Assembly: GCA_022117465.1 (NCBI GenBank) | Contig: JAHCGZ010000006.1 | Span: forward strand, 1 to 64,000 | Source of the DNA: Candidatus Nitrosopumilus limneticus | GTDB taxonomy: Archaea; Thermoproteota; Nitrososphaeria; Nitrososphaerales; Nitrosopumilaceae | Length of the DNA: 64,000 nt | Reading direction: 5' to 3' | Shown: piece after piece, positions 7,295 through 15,215 of the stretch | How positions within the stretch are numbered: the stretch's first letter is position 1 | Layout of the letters: each line of letters opens with the position of its first letter | Notes under the pieces: model-generated | What the model was told of the DNA's origin: nothing | Database searches by the model: none | The model's input: only the letters and a program-made list of their open reading frames with translations | Translations under genes and position numbers: made by a program

Positions 7295-7858
7295 CTATGG
7301 AATGCTTCTACTGTACAATTTACCTTCTAAGGCCATCTTGTACATTTCTGCAACATATGGATTCTCACCAGGAGTTTCTGCACCTAGTTCTACAAGTCGA
7401 GCATATACTCTAACTACGTATGCTAGTGCACCCATGAAAGCTACTACAACTCCCATGTTAAACATCCAGTGATTTGGTACTGCAAATATTTCTTCTACAA
7501 ACCAGAAATGCCACATCTCATTGACCCCAATTGTGAACATTGTTGCAAGGTAACCAAGAATGGTCATCTTTAAACCAGTGTTCATTGAATTGTTAGGACC
7601 TCTAAGAACAGGTATTTTTCTATCATAGATTGCTGCTGCTCCCCATCCAAGTGGTAATGTGATGAAGTGGGAGTATAGCCACCAATGTGCTGGTGTAAAT
7701 GCACTATCTCTGATAGAGGTTTGATGCAAAGAACCATCAACGAAGTTATCAACTTCGACTGATGCTGCAGTGGATCCCATAGCTATGACGATGAGCCAGA
7801 TTTTCTTTAGTCTCTGGATCTCAACTTCTTTTGGAATTAATGCGGGCATCTGTGCCAT
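7295..7858 (-). CDS. amoC: Ammonia monooxygenase subunit C
   Basis: AmoC is the second membrane subunit of AMO and is homologous to PmoC. The 187-aa sequence is the standard archaeal length and has several membrane helices with conserved TPAHWWLYSHF and NEMWHFWF segments. N113, H117 and H130 match the spacing of the Asn/His/His set (CuD-type site) defined in PmoC, and D51, H58 and H64 are further metal-ligand candidates. It starts a leaderless transcript: a TATA element at 7881-7888 is 27 bases upstream. It is divergent from amoB across 256 bases holding a long palindrome. Confidence 0.97.
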   Translation of the reverse strand: MAQMPALIPKEVEIQRLKKIWLIVIAMGSTAASVEVDNFVDGSLHQTSIRDSAFTPAHWWLYSHFITLPLGWGAAAIYDRKIPVLRGPNNSMNTGLKMTILGYLATMFTIGVNEMWHFWFVEEIFAVPNHWMFNMGVVVAFMGALAYVVRVYARLVELGAETPGENPYVAEMYKMALEGKLYSRSIP

Positions 7859-7880
7859 GTGTACATATTGGTGAATGGCA

Positions 7881-7888
7881 GATATAAA
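7881..7888 (-). promoter_or_regulatory. TATA element of amoC
   Basis: TTTATATC on the minus strand, centred 27 bases before the amoC ATG. It is a strong match to the archaeal TATA box and implies a leaderless mRNA. Confidence 0.65.
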
Positions 7889-8007
7889 GCAAGAGATTAG
7901 AATTTTGATGTTTTTAATGAATTTTTTATATAATTTATCTAAATAAAATAAAATAATTATATTTTATTAAAAATTAAGTATTAATAATTATATCATTTTT
8001 TTAGCAA

Positions 8008-8041
8008 TTTCATTGGTTATCATTAATGATAATCAATGAAA
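8008..8041. promoter_or_regulatory. 34-bp near-perfect palindrome between amoC and amoB
   Basis: Two 17-nt arms meet at the centre ATTAAT with a single non-complementary pair (8016 G against 8033 T), which would still pair as G-U in RNA. The outer half is TTTCATTG and the inner half TTATCATT. Because both flanking genes start here and diverge, it is not a terminator. It lies about 30 bases upstream of the amoB TATA element and about 120 bases upstream of the amoC one. The GATAAT/ATTATC-like half-sites resemble those of Fur-type metal regulators, but assignment is speculative. Candidate operator for the AMO genes. Confidence 0.55.
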
Positions 8042-8070
8042 AATATGTCGATCCTCGTTGCCAAGGTAAA

Positions 8071-8078
8071 ACATATAA
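8071..8078 (+). promoter_or_regulatory. TATA element of amoB
   Basis: ACATATAA about 40 bases upstream of the amoB ATG would start a transcript with a leader of about 14 bases. A second TATA-like GGATATAAT lies too close to the start codon to serve. Confidence 0.45.
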
Positions 8079-8114
8079 CGATGAAATCTACCTCCTCATT
8101 AATAGGGATATAAT

Positions 8115-8684
8115 ATGGTCGAAAAAAAGATTCTCGTATTCGGACTAGCTGTAGTACTTGCACTAGGAACATTAGGATTCAACTGGGTTGAATCAGTAAT
8201 GCCAACTGCAAATGCACACGGTGTCCAAGCACAACTCCAAAGTCGTTTCATCAGAATTGAAGATGAAACCTTCAATAGACAATCCCTGCAAACTGGCGAA
8301 ACCTTGACACTTCAAGGAACATTAGTCAGTCTTGTAGAAAGAGACCTTAGAGGATGGTTGTCCATTTTCTCAGAGTCAACCAACGCAGGTAACAGATGGG
8401 AAATGTTAGCAAGAGACCCACCAGGAAACGTCTTTGACATTCCAGGTAATGCTGTTGTTGATTATTCATTATCTGCAAAAGCACTTGAAGCAGGTGTATA
8501 CCACGTACACACCCAACTCAACGTAGCAAAGGTTGGTCCAGGACTAGGTCCAGGTCAAACAGTTGTCGTAGAAGGTGAACCAATTATCAAACCAATTCCA
8601 TATACCAACATCGCATACCAATCAATCATAATTGGCGTCGGATATGTTATTACGTTTGCAACTAGACCTTGGCAAGTTATCTAA
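8115..8684 (+). CDS. amoB: Ammonia monooxygenase subunit B
   Basis: AmoB carries the extracellular copper-binding domain of AMO. The 189-aa protein has a secretion signal with cleavage after NA34, which would expose H35 as the N-terminal ligand. Together with H130 and H132 (YHVH) this reproduces the three-histidine CuB site known from PmoB. A single C-terminal membrane helix (about 164-184) remains. Archaeal AmoB is much shorter than bacterial PmoB and lacks its second cupredoxin domain, as here. It is divergent from amoC. A T-rich tract follows its stop. Confidence 0.97.
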   Translation: MVEKKILVFGLAVVLALGTLGFNWVESVMPTANAHGVQAQLQSRFIRIEDETFNRQSLQTGETLTLQGTLVSLVERDLRGWLSIFSESTNAGNRWEMLARDPPGNVFDIPGNAVVDYSLSAKALEAGVYHVHTQLNVAKVGPGLGPGQTVVVEGEPIIKPIPYTNIAYQSIIIGVGYVITFATRPWQVI

Positions 8685-8775
8685 AATAACCCACTTTTTC
8701 ATTTTATAGTTACAACCTACGCTTTGCGTTAAATTATCAAGAACCTTTTATTCATAATAAAACAATAACAAACAA

Positions 8776-9090
8776 ATGTTAAATTTTAAAATAATCAAGT
8801 TAGATATTAATCAAAGTTACTTTTTCGGACAAGTTGAATTTCGTTCTGATAAATACAAAGTAAATATTCAAAATGAAAGAAGAGGAAAAGTTCTCAAATT
8901 ACCTTTTGAAATAGATTCAAAAAATAAAAAAATTATTGTTAGAGTATCAGGTCCAGGAAATTTGTTTGTAGAAGATTATTTACCATACCAAGGAGAATCA
9001 GAATGGTTAGAAATAGACTCAAATGAAATTACATATTTTCTAGCAGATCATCAAGACAAATTAGATACAATTGAAATAATGTATGAGTAA
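8776..9090 (+). CDS. Conserved hypothetical beta-rich protein, 104 aa
   Basis: Residues alternate in a beta pattern with many charged surface residues. There is no signal peptide, membrane segment or cysteine. The start has a weak upstream TATA context (CTTTTATTCATAATAA). It lies between amoB and the 9129 gene on the same strand, separated by 91 and 38 bases. A role connected to AMO is possible only by position. Not recognised as a named family. Confidence 0.55.
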   Translation: MLNFKIIKLDINQSYFFGQVEFRSDKYKVNIQNERRGKVLKLPFEIDSKNKKIIVRVSGPGNLFVEDYLPYQGESEWLEIDSNEITYFLADHQDKLDTIEIMYE

Positions 9091-9128
9091 AAGAAAGGAC
9101 TTTAAAGAATCCTAATGAAATATTGATA

Positions 9129-9656
9129 ATGATTTGGCCAGGTACAGGAGATCCATATAAAAGAAAAAAGGCAATAAGATTTCTTTTGATAAGTGCTGCG
9201 GTAGGAGGTATTGCAGTATTACTTGTATCTGTTGGAGTAAATCCCATGATAGCTAAACAAGCACATAATGCATGTATTGAGGACATGGATACTAATTGGA
9301 AAATATCATTTACATTTGAAATGATTATGGACGGTCAAAGAGCTGAAGTTCAACCAAATATTGGAATCACAGAAGAATGTCAAAGAGCCATATACACACT
9401 TTCTAGTGATGGTACAGTTTATGCAGAATGGACAGAAAATCCCAATTTTGAATTAGGACATTTCCTATACATTTCCAAGTTTCAAATCAGAGATATGGAA
9501 GAATCAAAAACAGAAATTTATGTAAATGATAGATTAGCAGAAAATGGTCTCAAAACACCATTACAAGACAAGTACCATTACAAAGCAGTATTTACTACAA
9601 AGAATTATGATACATCTCAAGACAAAGATTTCTTGCCACCACTACCAGAAAATTAA
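9129..9656 (+). CDS. Membrane-anchored exported protein near amoB
   Basis: About 175 residues starting MIWPGTGDPYKRKK, with an alternative start six bases upstream at 9123. The basic KRKK segment precedes one membrane helix (residues 17-38), so the C-terminal 135 residues lie outside the cell. Two cysteines in the external part (in HNACIED and TEECQRA) are spaced to form a disulfide. The outer domain is beta-rich with no known catalytic motif. Its position next to the amo genes and its topology fit an assembly or accessory factor, but the function is unknown. Confidence 0.6.
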   Translation: MIWPGTGDPYKRKKAIRFLLISAAVGGIAVLLVSVGVNPMIAKQAHNACIEDMDTNWKISFTFEMIMDGQRAEVQPNIGITEECQRAIYTLSSDGTVYAEWTENPNFELGHFLYISKFQIRDMEESKTEIYVNDRLAENGLKTPLQDKYHYKAVFTTKNYDTSQDKDFLPPLPEN

Positions 9657-9758
9657 ATCAAGATAAGAAGAAATACAGACTTAGTTAAATTAGAAAATAA
9701 AATTGAGCGTGAATCAACTTAAAATTTTAAAAATAATTAAAAGATGAAAGTTGGTAAT

Positions 9759-10028
9759 TTACCAATATTTACCATTATCTGGAATAAGACCTATACCTTC
9801 TCTTTCAAAGTGTCTGTCTAATTCATCAACCCATCTCTCACGGTTGTCTTTGTAAGCCCATCCGTGTACACGTAACCAAAATGAGATTACTCCAAGAAGG
9901 AATATTGTAAACATTATGGTTCCGAAGATGTAAATCATTACATCATAGAATAATGGATCATAGTTTGGTCCCAATTGTCCTGTAAGTGATGACAGGATAC
10001 TTAGGAAAGTACCTACGATAGGAATCAT
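9759..10028 (-). CDS. Small membrane protein, candidate AmoY/AmoZ subunit
   Basis: An 89-aa protein with one central membrane helix (about 29-51) and a charged C-terminal tail rich in Arg, Glu, Asp and Trp. A TATA element (TGTATATATC, about 10045-10054) sits 23-26 bases upstream, giving a leaderless mRNA. It and the 10137 gene form a same-strand pair just downstream of the amo cluster. Studies of archaeal AMO report two further small subunits, AmoY and AmoZ, encoded by adjacent genes. Size, topology and context match, but I cannot say from sequence alone which is which. Confidence 0.55.
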   Translation of the reverse strand: MIPIVGTFLSILSSLTGQLGPNYDPLFYDVMIYIFGTIMFTIFLLGVISFWLRVHGWAYKDNRERWVDELDRHFEREGIGLIPDNGKYW

Positions 10029-10080
10029 AATATTTTTGGACTATTTGTGCGATATATACATTACTTTTATTATTACAAAG

Positions 10081-10091
10081 TGCGAGATCAG
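10081..10091 (-). promoter_or_regulatory. Shared upstream motif, copy 1
   Basis: TGCGAGATCAG read on the plus strand, about 30 bases upstream of the TATA element of the 9759-10028 gene. The same 11-mer occurs once more at 10542-10552 in the same orientation relative to the other small membrane gene. A partial copy (GTGCGAG) is at 10123-10129. Candidate activator site. Confidence 0.4.
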
Positions 10092-10136
10092 TATCCACTA
10101 AGGGAGTATAATAAAATGAAAAGTGCGAGGTTTGTT

Positions 10137-10469
10137 TTATCCTCTACCCATTGCTGCGTATTTACCAGATCTTCCTTTCAAAAAGAAAGCCCCTGCAATA
10201 CCACCGAATACTGCACCTGCAATAATTGCTGCACCAACAACACCATCTGCACTAATGTATGGAGTTCCTGATCCAGCAGCTGGATTTGCTTCAGCAGAAG
10301 CAACTCTTCGACTTTGAATCTCAAGTGCTTCTTCTAAAGTATATGATCCGGTTTGTCCTTCATTACCGACATTGCCCATGTACTGTGCAAATGCTACTGC
10401 ACTTTCTGCATAGAGTCCGATAGTGAAGACAGCGATTAAGGATGCTGCTAATAGTATTTTTGTATTCAT
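10137..10469 (-). CDS. Small exported membrane protein, candidate AmoY/AmoZ subunit
   Basis: A 110-aa protein with a signal peptide (residues 1 to about 27, ending AVAFAQ), an external segment and one C-terminal membrane helix (about 75-97) followed by basic KGRSGKY. Its own TATA-like element (TTAAATAAG, about 10499-10507) lies about 33 bases upstream. It is on the same strand as the 89-aa gene at 9759 but separately promoted. As argued there, the two resemble the accessory AMO subunits AmoY and AmoZ. The alternative is a pair of unrelated respiratory small subunits. Confidence 0.55.
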   Translation of the reverse strand: MNTKILLAASLIAVFTIGLYAESAVAFAQYMGNVGNEGQTGSYTLEEALEIQSRRVASAEANPAAGSGTPYISADGVVGAAIIAGAVFGGIAGAFFLKGRSGKYAAMGRG

Positions 10470-10541
10470 ACTTTTTACCTGTCGTTTTCCAGCCGGAGAC
10501 TTATTTAACTTTTATTCTAAAGACCAACAATGATGAAAATT

Positions 10542-10552
10542 TGCGAGATCAG
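10542..10552 (-). promoter_or_regulatory. Shared upstream motif, copy 2
   Basis: Second exact copy of TGCGAGATCAG, about 38 bases upstream of the TATA element of the 10137-10469 gene. It also lies about 40 bases before the divergent rps15 start. Matching orientation and spacing in the two copies support a regulatory role. Confidence 0.4.
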
Positions 10553-10592
10553 CAAAAGTAACGTTTAATTCTACTTTCAATTGAGCCAGATT

Positions 10593-11042
10593 ATGGGACG
10601 AATGCATTCACATAGACATGGTAAATCACATTCAATTAGACCTGCCACACTACGTGCACCATCTTGGATCACATTGACTCCTGCTGAAATTGAAGCATTA
10701 GTAGTAAAATATTCTAAAGATGGTTTAACTCCAAGTCAAATTGGAATTAAATTACGAGATCAACATTCAATTCCATTAATAAAACCAATTACAAAAAAGG
10801 GTATTAATCAAATTCTAGAAGAAAATGGTTTAAAATCAGACATGCCTGAAGACTTGGAAAATATTGTAACCAAAGCAGTAGGTCTACAAAAGCACCTTAA
10901 AGAAAACAAAGGAGATAATAGAAATGTTAGATCTTTAGAATTGATTGAAGCAAAAGTGCACAGATTATCTGTATACTACAAAAGAATTGAGAGAATTCCT
11001 AAGACATGGAAGTATAAATCAGTGGTTGCTCAACTAGAGTAA
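10593..11042 (+). CDS. rps15: 30S ribosomal protein S15 (S13e type)
   Basis: A 149-aa archaeal/eukaryotic S15P/S13e. The conserved N-terminus MGRMHSHRHGKSHSIRP, the region SPSQIG-like, and the C-terminal helices ending in the KYKS motif all fit. The ATG at 10593 is chosen over an upstream TTG at 10581 because the TATA-like GTTTAATT then lies at -30 and the family begins MGRMH. Its stop codon overlaps the start of the RecJ-like gene by one base (TAATG), beginning an operon with recJ, pcc1 and serS, the usual archaeal order. Confidence 0.95.
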   Translation: MGRMHSHRHGKSHSIRPATLRAPSWITLTPAEIEALVVKYSKDGLTPSQIGIKLRDQHSIPLIKPITKKGINQILEENGLKSDMPEDLENIVTKAVGLQKHLKENKGDNRNVRSLELIEAKVHRLSVYYKRIERIPKTWKYKSVVAQLE

Positions 11043-12463
11043 TGACAAAAGAGTTTGAAGAATCACTATCATTTTTTAAAGACAAAATTTCAGATTGTAT
11101 TAAATCTAAAAAATCAGTTTCAATTACAACTCATATTGATTGTGATGGATTAACCTCTGGAAGCATTATTGCTAAAGCATTAATCAGAGAAGGTCTTAGT
11201 TGCACACTAAGAACATCAAAAGAATTTAGTAAAAATGTAGTAGACTACTTAAAAACAGATTCTAGAGATTTTCATATCATAACAGATTTGGGAGGGGGTT
11301 TTGGAAAAGATCTAAATCAAAAATTAGGGGACAACTGGATTGTATTAGATCATCATCAAATATCAGAAGAAGAAAAAGATAATCAAAATATCATAAATGC
11401 ATGGAAATATGGAATTGATGGCGGTTCAGAAATCAGTGCTGGCGGAATGGCATATTTTGCAGCAATGGCATTAAATGAAAAAAATTCAGATTTGTCAGAA
11501 ATTGCAGTTGTTTCAGCATTAGGAGATAGACAGGATCAAGGGGAGAGAAAATCATTTACAGGTAAGAATTTTGAAATTGCAAATACAGCAAAAGAATTAG
11601 ATTTAGTAGAGATAGGTTTAGATTTATTACTAGTTGGAAGAGAAACTAGACCTTTGGTAGAGGCCCTTGCATTTACGTCACAGCCATTTATTGAAGGATT
11701 AACATGGAATAAAGAAACATGTCTAACAGTTCTAAATTCATCAGGAATTCAACTTAAAGAAGAAGGTAGATGGAGAGTTCCAGCAGAACTAAATGACGAA
11801 GAAAAAAAATTACTCATAGAATCCATCGCTAAATTCTCATCAGATAAAAATAATTCAGAAATAATGTCAGAATTAATTGGATACACATACACATTTGTAA
11901 AAGAAGACAAAAGAAGTTTTCTAAGAGATGGTAGAGAATACTCAACTATGTTAAATTCATGTGGAAGAATTAATCGTTCAGGGGTTGGAATGGCAATATG
12001 TATGGGCGATAGAAATAAGATTCTAACAGAAGGAGAAAATATCCTGACAGATTATAGAAAAATGATCAAACAATATATGAATATTTTATCAAATGAAAGA
12101 TGGAGAATTTCAGAAAGTGAAAGTTGTGTAATGGTAAATGGAGACGACATAGTTCCAGAAACAATGACAGGAACAATATCATCATTAATTGCAGGATCAC
12201 CAAAAAATGCTGGAAAAATTGTAATTTTAAGAACTAGAGCAGAAGAAAATACTATAAAATTCTCATCAAGAAAATCCTATAGTTGTAAATCAGACATTAA
12301 TCTTAGTGAATTAATGAGAAATGGGGCAGAGAAATTTGATGGTATAGGTGGAGGTCATAATGGAGCAGCAGGTGCAAAAATAACTAAAGACAAATTGGAC
12401 GAATTTTTAAAATATTTAGAAGTAAATGTCGTTAACGTGTCAAATACAAGTAGTTCTAAATAA
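11042..12463 (+). CDS. RecJ-like DHH phosphoesterase/nuclease
   Basis: A 473-aa archaeal RecJ homologue related to GAN, the GINS-associated nuclease, and to Cdc45. DHH-family motifs are present: D33-x-D35 in THIDCDGLTSG, D103-H104-H105 in VLDHHQ, the SALGDR segment near residue 160, and the C-terminal DHHA1-type GGGHNGAAGA (about 436-445). It likely trims single-stranded DNA or RNA from the 5-prime or 3-prime end during replication or repair. The coupling to rps15 and pcc1 is widely conserved in archaea and suggests coregulation with growth. Confidence 0.85.
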   Translation: MTKEFEESLSFFKDKISDCIKSKKSVSITTHIDCDGLTSGSIIAKALIREGLSCTLRTSKEFSKNVVDYLKTDSRDFHIITDLGGGFGKDLNQKLGDNWIVLDHHQISEEEKDNQNIINAWKYGIDGGSEISAGGMAYFAAMALNEKNSDLSEIAVVSALGDRQDQGERKSFTGKNFEIANTAKELDLVEIGLDLLLVGRETRPLVEALAFTSQPFIEGLTWNKETCLTVLNSSGIQLKEEGRWRVPAELNDEEKKLLIESIAKFSSDKNNSEIMSELIGYTYTFVKEDKRSFLRDGREYSTMLNSCGRINRSGVGMAICMGDRNKILTEGENILTDYRKMIKQYMNILSNERWRISESESCVMVNGDDIVPETMTGTISSLIAGSPKNAGKIVILRTRAEENTIKFSSRKSYSCKSDINLSELMRNGAEKFDGIGGGHNGAAGAKITKDKLDEFLKYLEVNVVNVSNTSSSK

Positions 12464-12668
12464 CATATCAAAGAAAAAGGCAGATGCTGTCCAAAAGGCA
12501 TTAGAGCCAGATAATGTAGATTTTCCAAAAGGATTGAGTCTTTATGTTGAAAAAATTGATAGTAAACTAGTTTTTAATTTTGAAAGTAAGGAAAACATAA
12601 AACAACTAATTGGTACTGTAGATGAAGTGTTAGAACATATCCAAGTTGCATTAAAGGTGATTGAATAA
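12426..12668 (+). CDS. pcc1: KEOPS complex subunit Pcc1
   Basis: An 80-aa protein of the Pcc1/LAGE family, a dimerisation subunit of KEOPS that binds tRNA during t6A synthesis. Hallmarks are the short length, the RPDN-like segment ALEPDNVDFPKGL (residues 26-38) and a helix ending IQVALKVIE. It overlaps the recJ-like gene by 38 bases and shares the last base of its stop with serS. The other KEOPS genes in the window, bud32 and kae1, lie at 28-30 kb. Confidence 0.85.
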   Translation: MSLTCQIQVVLNNISKKKADAVQKALEPDNVDFPKGLSLYVEKIDSKLVFNFESKENIKQLIGTVDEVLEHIQVALKVIE

Positions 12669-13935
12669 TGTTAGATCCTAAATTAATCAAAGAAAATCCT
12701 GAAATTATTAGAAATATGCTCAAATCAAGAGCAGTAGAGTTTGATCTAGATGAGTTAATTGAATCAGACCTAAAAAGACGAGAATTTATAATTAAAACAG
12801 ATGAATTGCGAAAAAAGAAAAATCAAGTAGCAATAACAATATCAGAAAAAAAGAAACAGGTCAAGATGCATCTACAATTTTAATAGAAATGAAAAATATT
12901 TCAAATGAACTTTCAAAGTTAGAATCAGAGCAAGTGGATATTGAAAAAAAATATTTAAAATTGGCATCAACAATTCCAAATCTAATTCATGATTCAGTTC
13001 CAATAGGAGTAGATGATAGTGCAAATAAAGAAATTAAAAAATGGGGCAATATTCCAAAATTTGATTTTAAAATAAAAGATCATATTGATATTTCTCAAGA
13101 TTTGGATTTAATAGATTTAGAAAGAGCTGCAAAAGTGGCAGGTGCCAGATTTTATTATCTAAAAAATGATCTAGTTAGATTAAATCATGCATTAATTCAT
13201 TTTGGATTAGATTTTCTTGCAGAAAAAGGATACTCTCTAGTTCAACCACCATATATGATTAATCGAGAATCAATGGAAGGTGCGGTAATTGCTGAAGATT
13301 TTGAAGAAGTCATTTACAAAGTTCAAGAAGAGGATTTGTACATGATTGGTACATCTGAACATGCAATGGTAGCCATGCATTCAAAGGAAATCATTGAAGG
13401 AAAAAATATGCCAATGAAATATGCAGGAGTTAGTCCTTGTTTTAGAAAAGAAGCTGGAGCACATGGAAGAGATCAAAAAGGAATCTTTAGAGTTCATCAA
13501 TTTGATAAAATTGAACAATTTATCTTTTCAAAACCAGAAGATTCTTGGAAAGAACATGAAAAGATGTTAGAAATTGCTGAAGAGTTTTACCAAAAATTAG
13601 AAATTCCATACAGAGTAATGTTATTGTCAACAGGAGATATGGGAAAAATTTCGGCAAAAACATATGATATTGAAGCATGGATGGCAGGACAAAATGCATA
13701 CAGAGAGATTGTGTCTTGTTCAAATTGTTTAGAATATCAAGCAAGACGATTGAAAATTAGATTTAGAGACAAGACAAATGAGGATACTCAACATGTTCAT
13801 ACTCTCAACAGTACATTAATTGCCACAACTCGAGTTTTAGTAGCTATTATGGAAAATTTTCAAACAAAAGATGGCCACATTCGAATTCCACAAGTTTTAC
13901 AGAGATATATGGGAAATCAGAAAGAGATCCAGTGA
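12668..13935 (+). CDS. serS: Seryl-tRNA synthetase (one frameshift)
   Basis: Charges tRNA-Ser with serine. The N-terminal part (MLDPKLIKENPEI) is the SerRS coiled-coil arm. The C-terminal part has class II motifs, with GTSEHAM and FRKEAGAHGRD as motif 2 and the VLVAIMENFQ motif 3 region. Reading stops at 12883 and resumes in another frame. Restoring one A in the seven-A tract at 12846-12852 gives an uninterrupted protein that reads EKKETGQDAST at the junction, as expected. A sequencing deletion is more likely than a dead gene because SerRS is essential. The gene follows pcc1 with a one-base overlap. Confidence 0.9.
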
Positions 13936-13972
13936 CATACCCTTATATTTTGGATTTAAAGTTCGTTAAGAA

Positions 13973-14586
13973 TTGGCACGTAAAAGACAAGGAAAAATAA
14001 AAGATAAGTGGAGAGAGAAACGTTGGATCAAAGTTAGTGCCCCAGATTCATTTAACAATGTCCAAATTGCATATGTACCAATTACAGATGAAGAAAATGC
14101 AATAGGTAGAGTGATAGAAATTACATTATTTGATATTCTTAAAGGGGATCCATCACAACACCAGTACAAACTTTATTTTCAAATCAATAAAGTAGACGGA
14201 GAAAGTGCGTCAACAATTTTTAAGAGATATGAATATTCAAAGGAATTTTTGCGTAGTTTAGTTAGAAGAGGTTCATCTAAAGTTAGTTTCATAATAGATA
14301 TTAAAACAAAAGATGCATATGTTTCAGAATTAAAATAATAGCATTAACTCATAGACCATTAAATACATCTAGAAAGCACGCACTTAGAATTATTGCAAGA
14401 GATGTAATTAACAATACAATTCCAGAAATGACAATTGAACAATTTGTTCAGGCTACAGTATATAGTAAAATAAATTCAGACCTCATGGCAGCATTCAAGA
14501 AAGTTATCAAGGTAAGACATGTAGGTCTTGAAAAAGTAAAATTAATCAGAACTGCAGATAAAGAAACAAAATTACTAGAAGCATAA
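13973..14586 (+). CDS. rps3ae: 30S ribosomal protein S3Ae/S1e (one frameshift)
   Basis: The first 115 residues, from MARKRQGKIKDKWREKRW with a TTG start, match archaeal S3Ae. The frame then breaks after DAYV. Adding one T to the GTTTC at 14321-14325 gives AYVFRIKIIALTHRPLNTS and an intact C-terminus that ends at 14586 in KLLEA. The LTHRPLNTSRKHA block is a hallmark of this family. Total length is then about 204 residues, normal for archaea. The ribosomal protein is essential, so an error in the sequence is the likely cause. Confidence 0.9.
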
Positions 14587-14612
14587 GTAACTAGAATTAT
14601 CTATTTAGAATT

Positions 14613-15044
14613 ATGATTGATAAGTTAGAAATTACAATAGATGTAATAGTTCATGCAACAGAAGATATTTCAAAAATTTTCCATTCCTTTAATGAGATAT
14701 TAGAAGTTGAAGAAGATAGTTTTACTATAACAGAAACAACAGGTTATTACCAAAATCCCATAATTTTACTAAATGTAAAACTTGTAAAAAAACAGGCTAA
14801 TGCATTTATGAAAAAATTTCTAAAACTACTTTCAATTAATCAAATTAATCAATTAGTAGAAGAAATTGAAGAAAGAACTGAAGATTCAAAATTTCATTTT
14901 AGATTAGATAAACAAGAATTAGTTAAAGGAAAAGTAGTTTTAAGTGAAAAAGATACAGTAAAAATTAAAATCCATATCCCCGTTTACAACAAAAAATATT
15001 CAGTCAAAAAATTTTCAGAGTTATTTCAGAGTCAACTAGATTAA
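14613..15044 (+). CDS. Exosome-associated RNA-binding protein (COG1325)
   Basis: A 143-aa protein of the archaeal RNA-binding family PF01877, often described as exosome-linked. It has a ferredoxin-like alpha/beta fold pattern with no catalytic motif: MIDKLEITIDVIVHATED begins the first strand and helix, and DSKFHFRLDKQELVKGK is the conserved central block. It follows rps3ae with 26 bases between. It probably binds structured RNA as a chaperone or exosome cofactor. Confidence 0.7.
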   Translation: MIDKLEITIDVIVHATEDISKIFHSFNEILEVEEDSFTITETTGYYQNPIILLNVKLVKKQANAFMKKFLKLLSINQINQLVEEIEERTEDSKFHFRLDKQELVKGKVVLSEKDTVKIKIHIPVYNKKYSVKKFSELFQSQLD

Positions 15045-15065
15045 ATAGGAATAGATCAATCACTC

Positions 15066-15144
15066 AATTTGGGAATGAGGAGATATTAGCCGCTCCAGTC
15101 TGAGCTAACGCCTTGAAGACGCCGCGACGAACCGACCCCAAATT
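15066..15144 (+). ncRNA. Candidate structured small RNA, 79 nt
   Basis: A GC-rich block in AT-rich intergenic DNA, closed by an 8-bp stem AATTTGGG (15066-15073) with CCCAAATT (15137-15144). Right after the 5-prime arm is ATGAGGA, close to a C box (RUGAUGA). Internal CTGA near 15099 and CCGA near 15133 resemble D boxes, so a C/D-box guide RNA is one reading. A TATA-like TTAAATAG (about 15042-15049) is about 25 bases upstream. No open reading frame fits. I cannot name the RNA family. Confidence 0.55.
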
Positions 15145-15215
15145 AAATATTTTACGAAAAAATTTTGATTTTAAATTATGGTTTATTATAAATACGGACT
15201 AAAAAGATTACAAGC

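Noticed and set aside
10528-10552. C/D-box RNA suggested by AATGATGA before rps15
   Set aside because: The C-box-like sequence has no D box in the right place and no closing stem; the region fits a divergent promoter.
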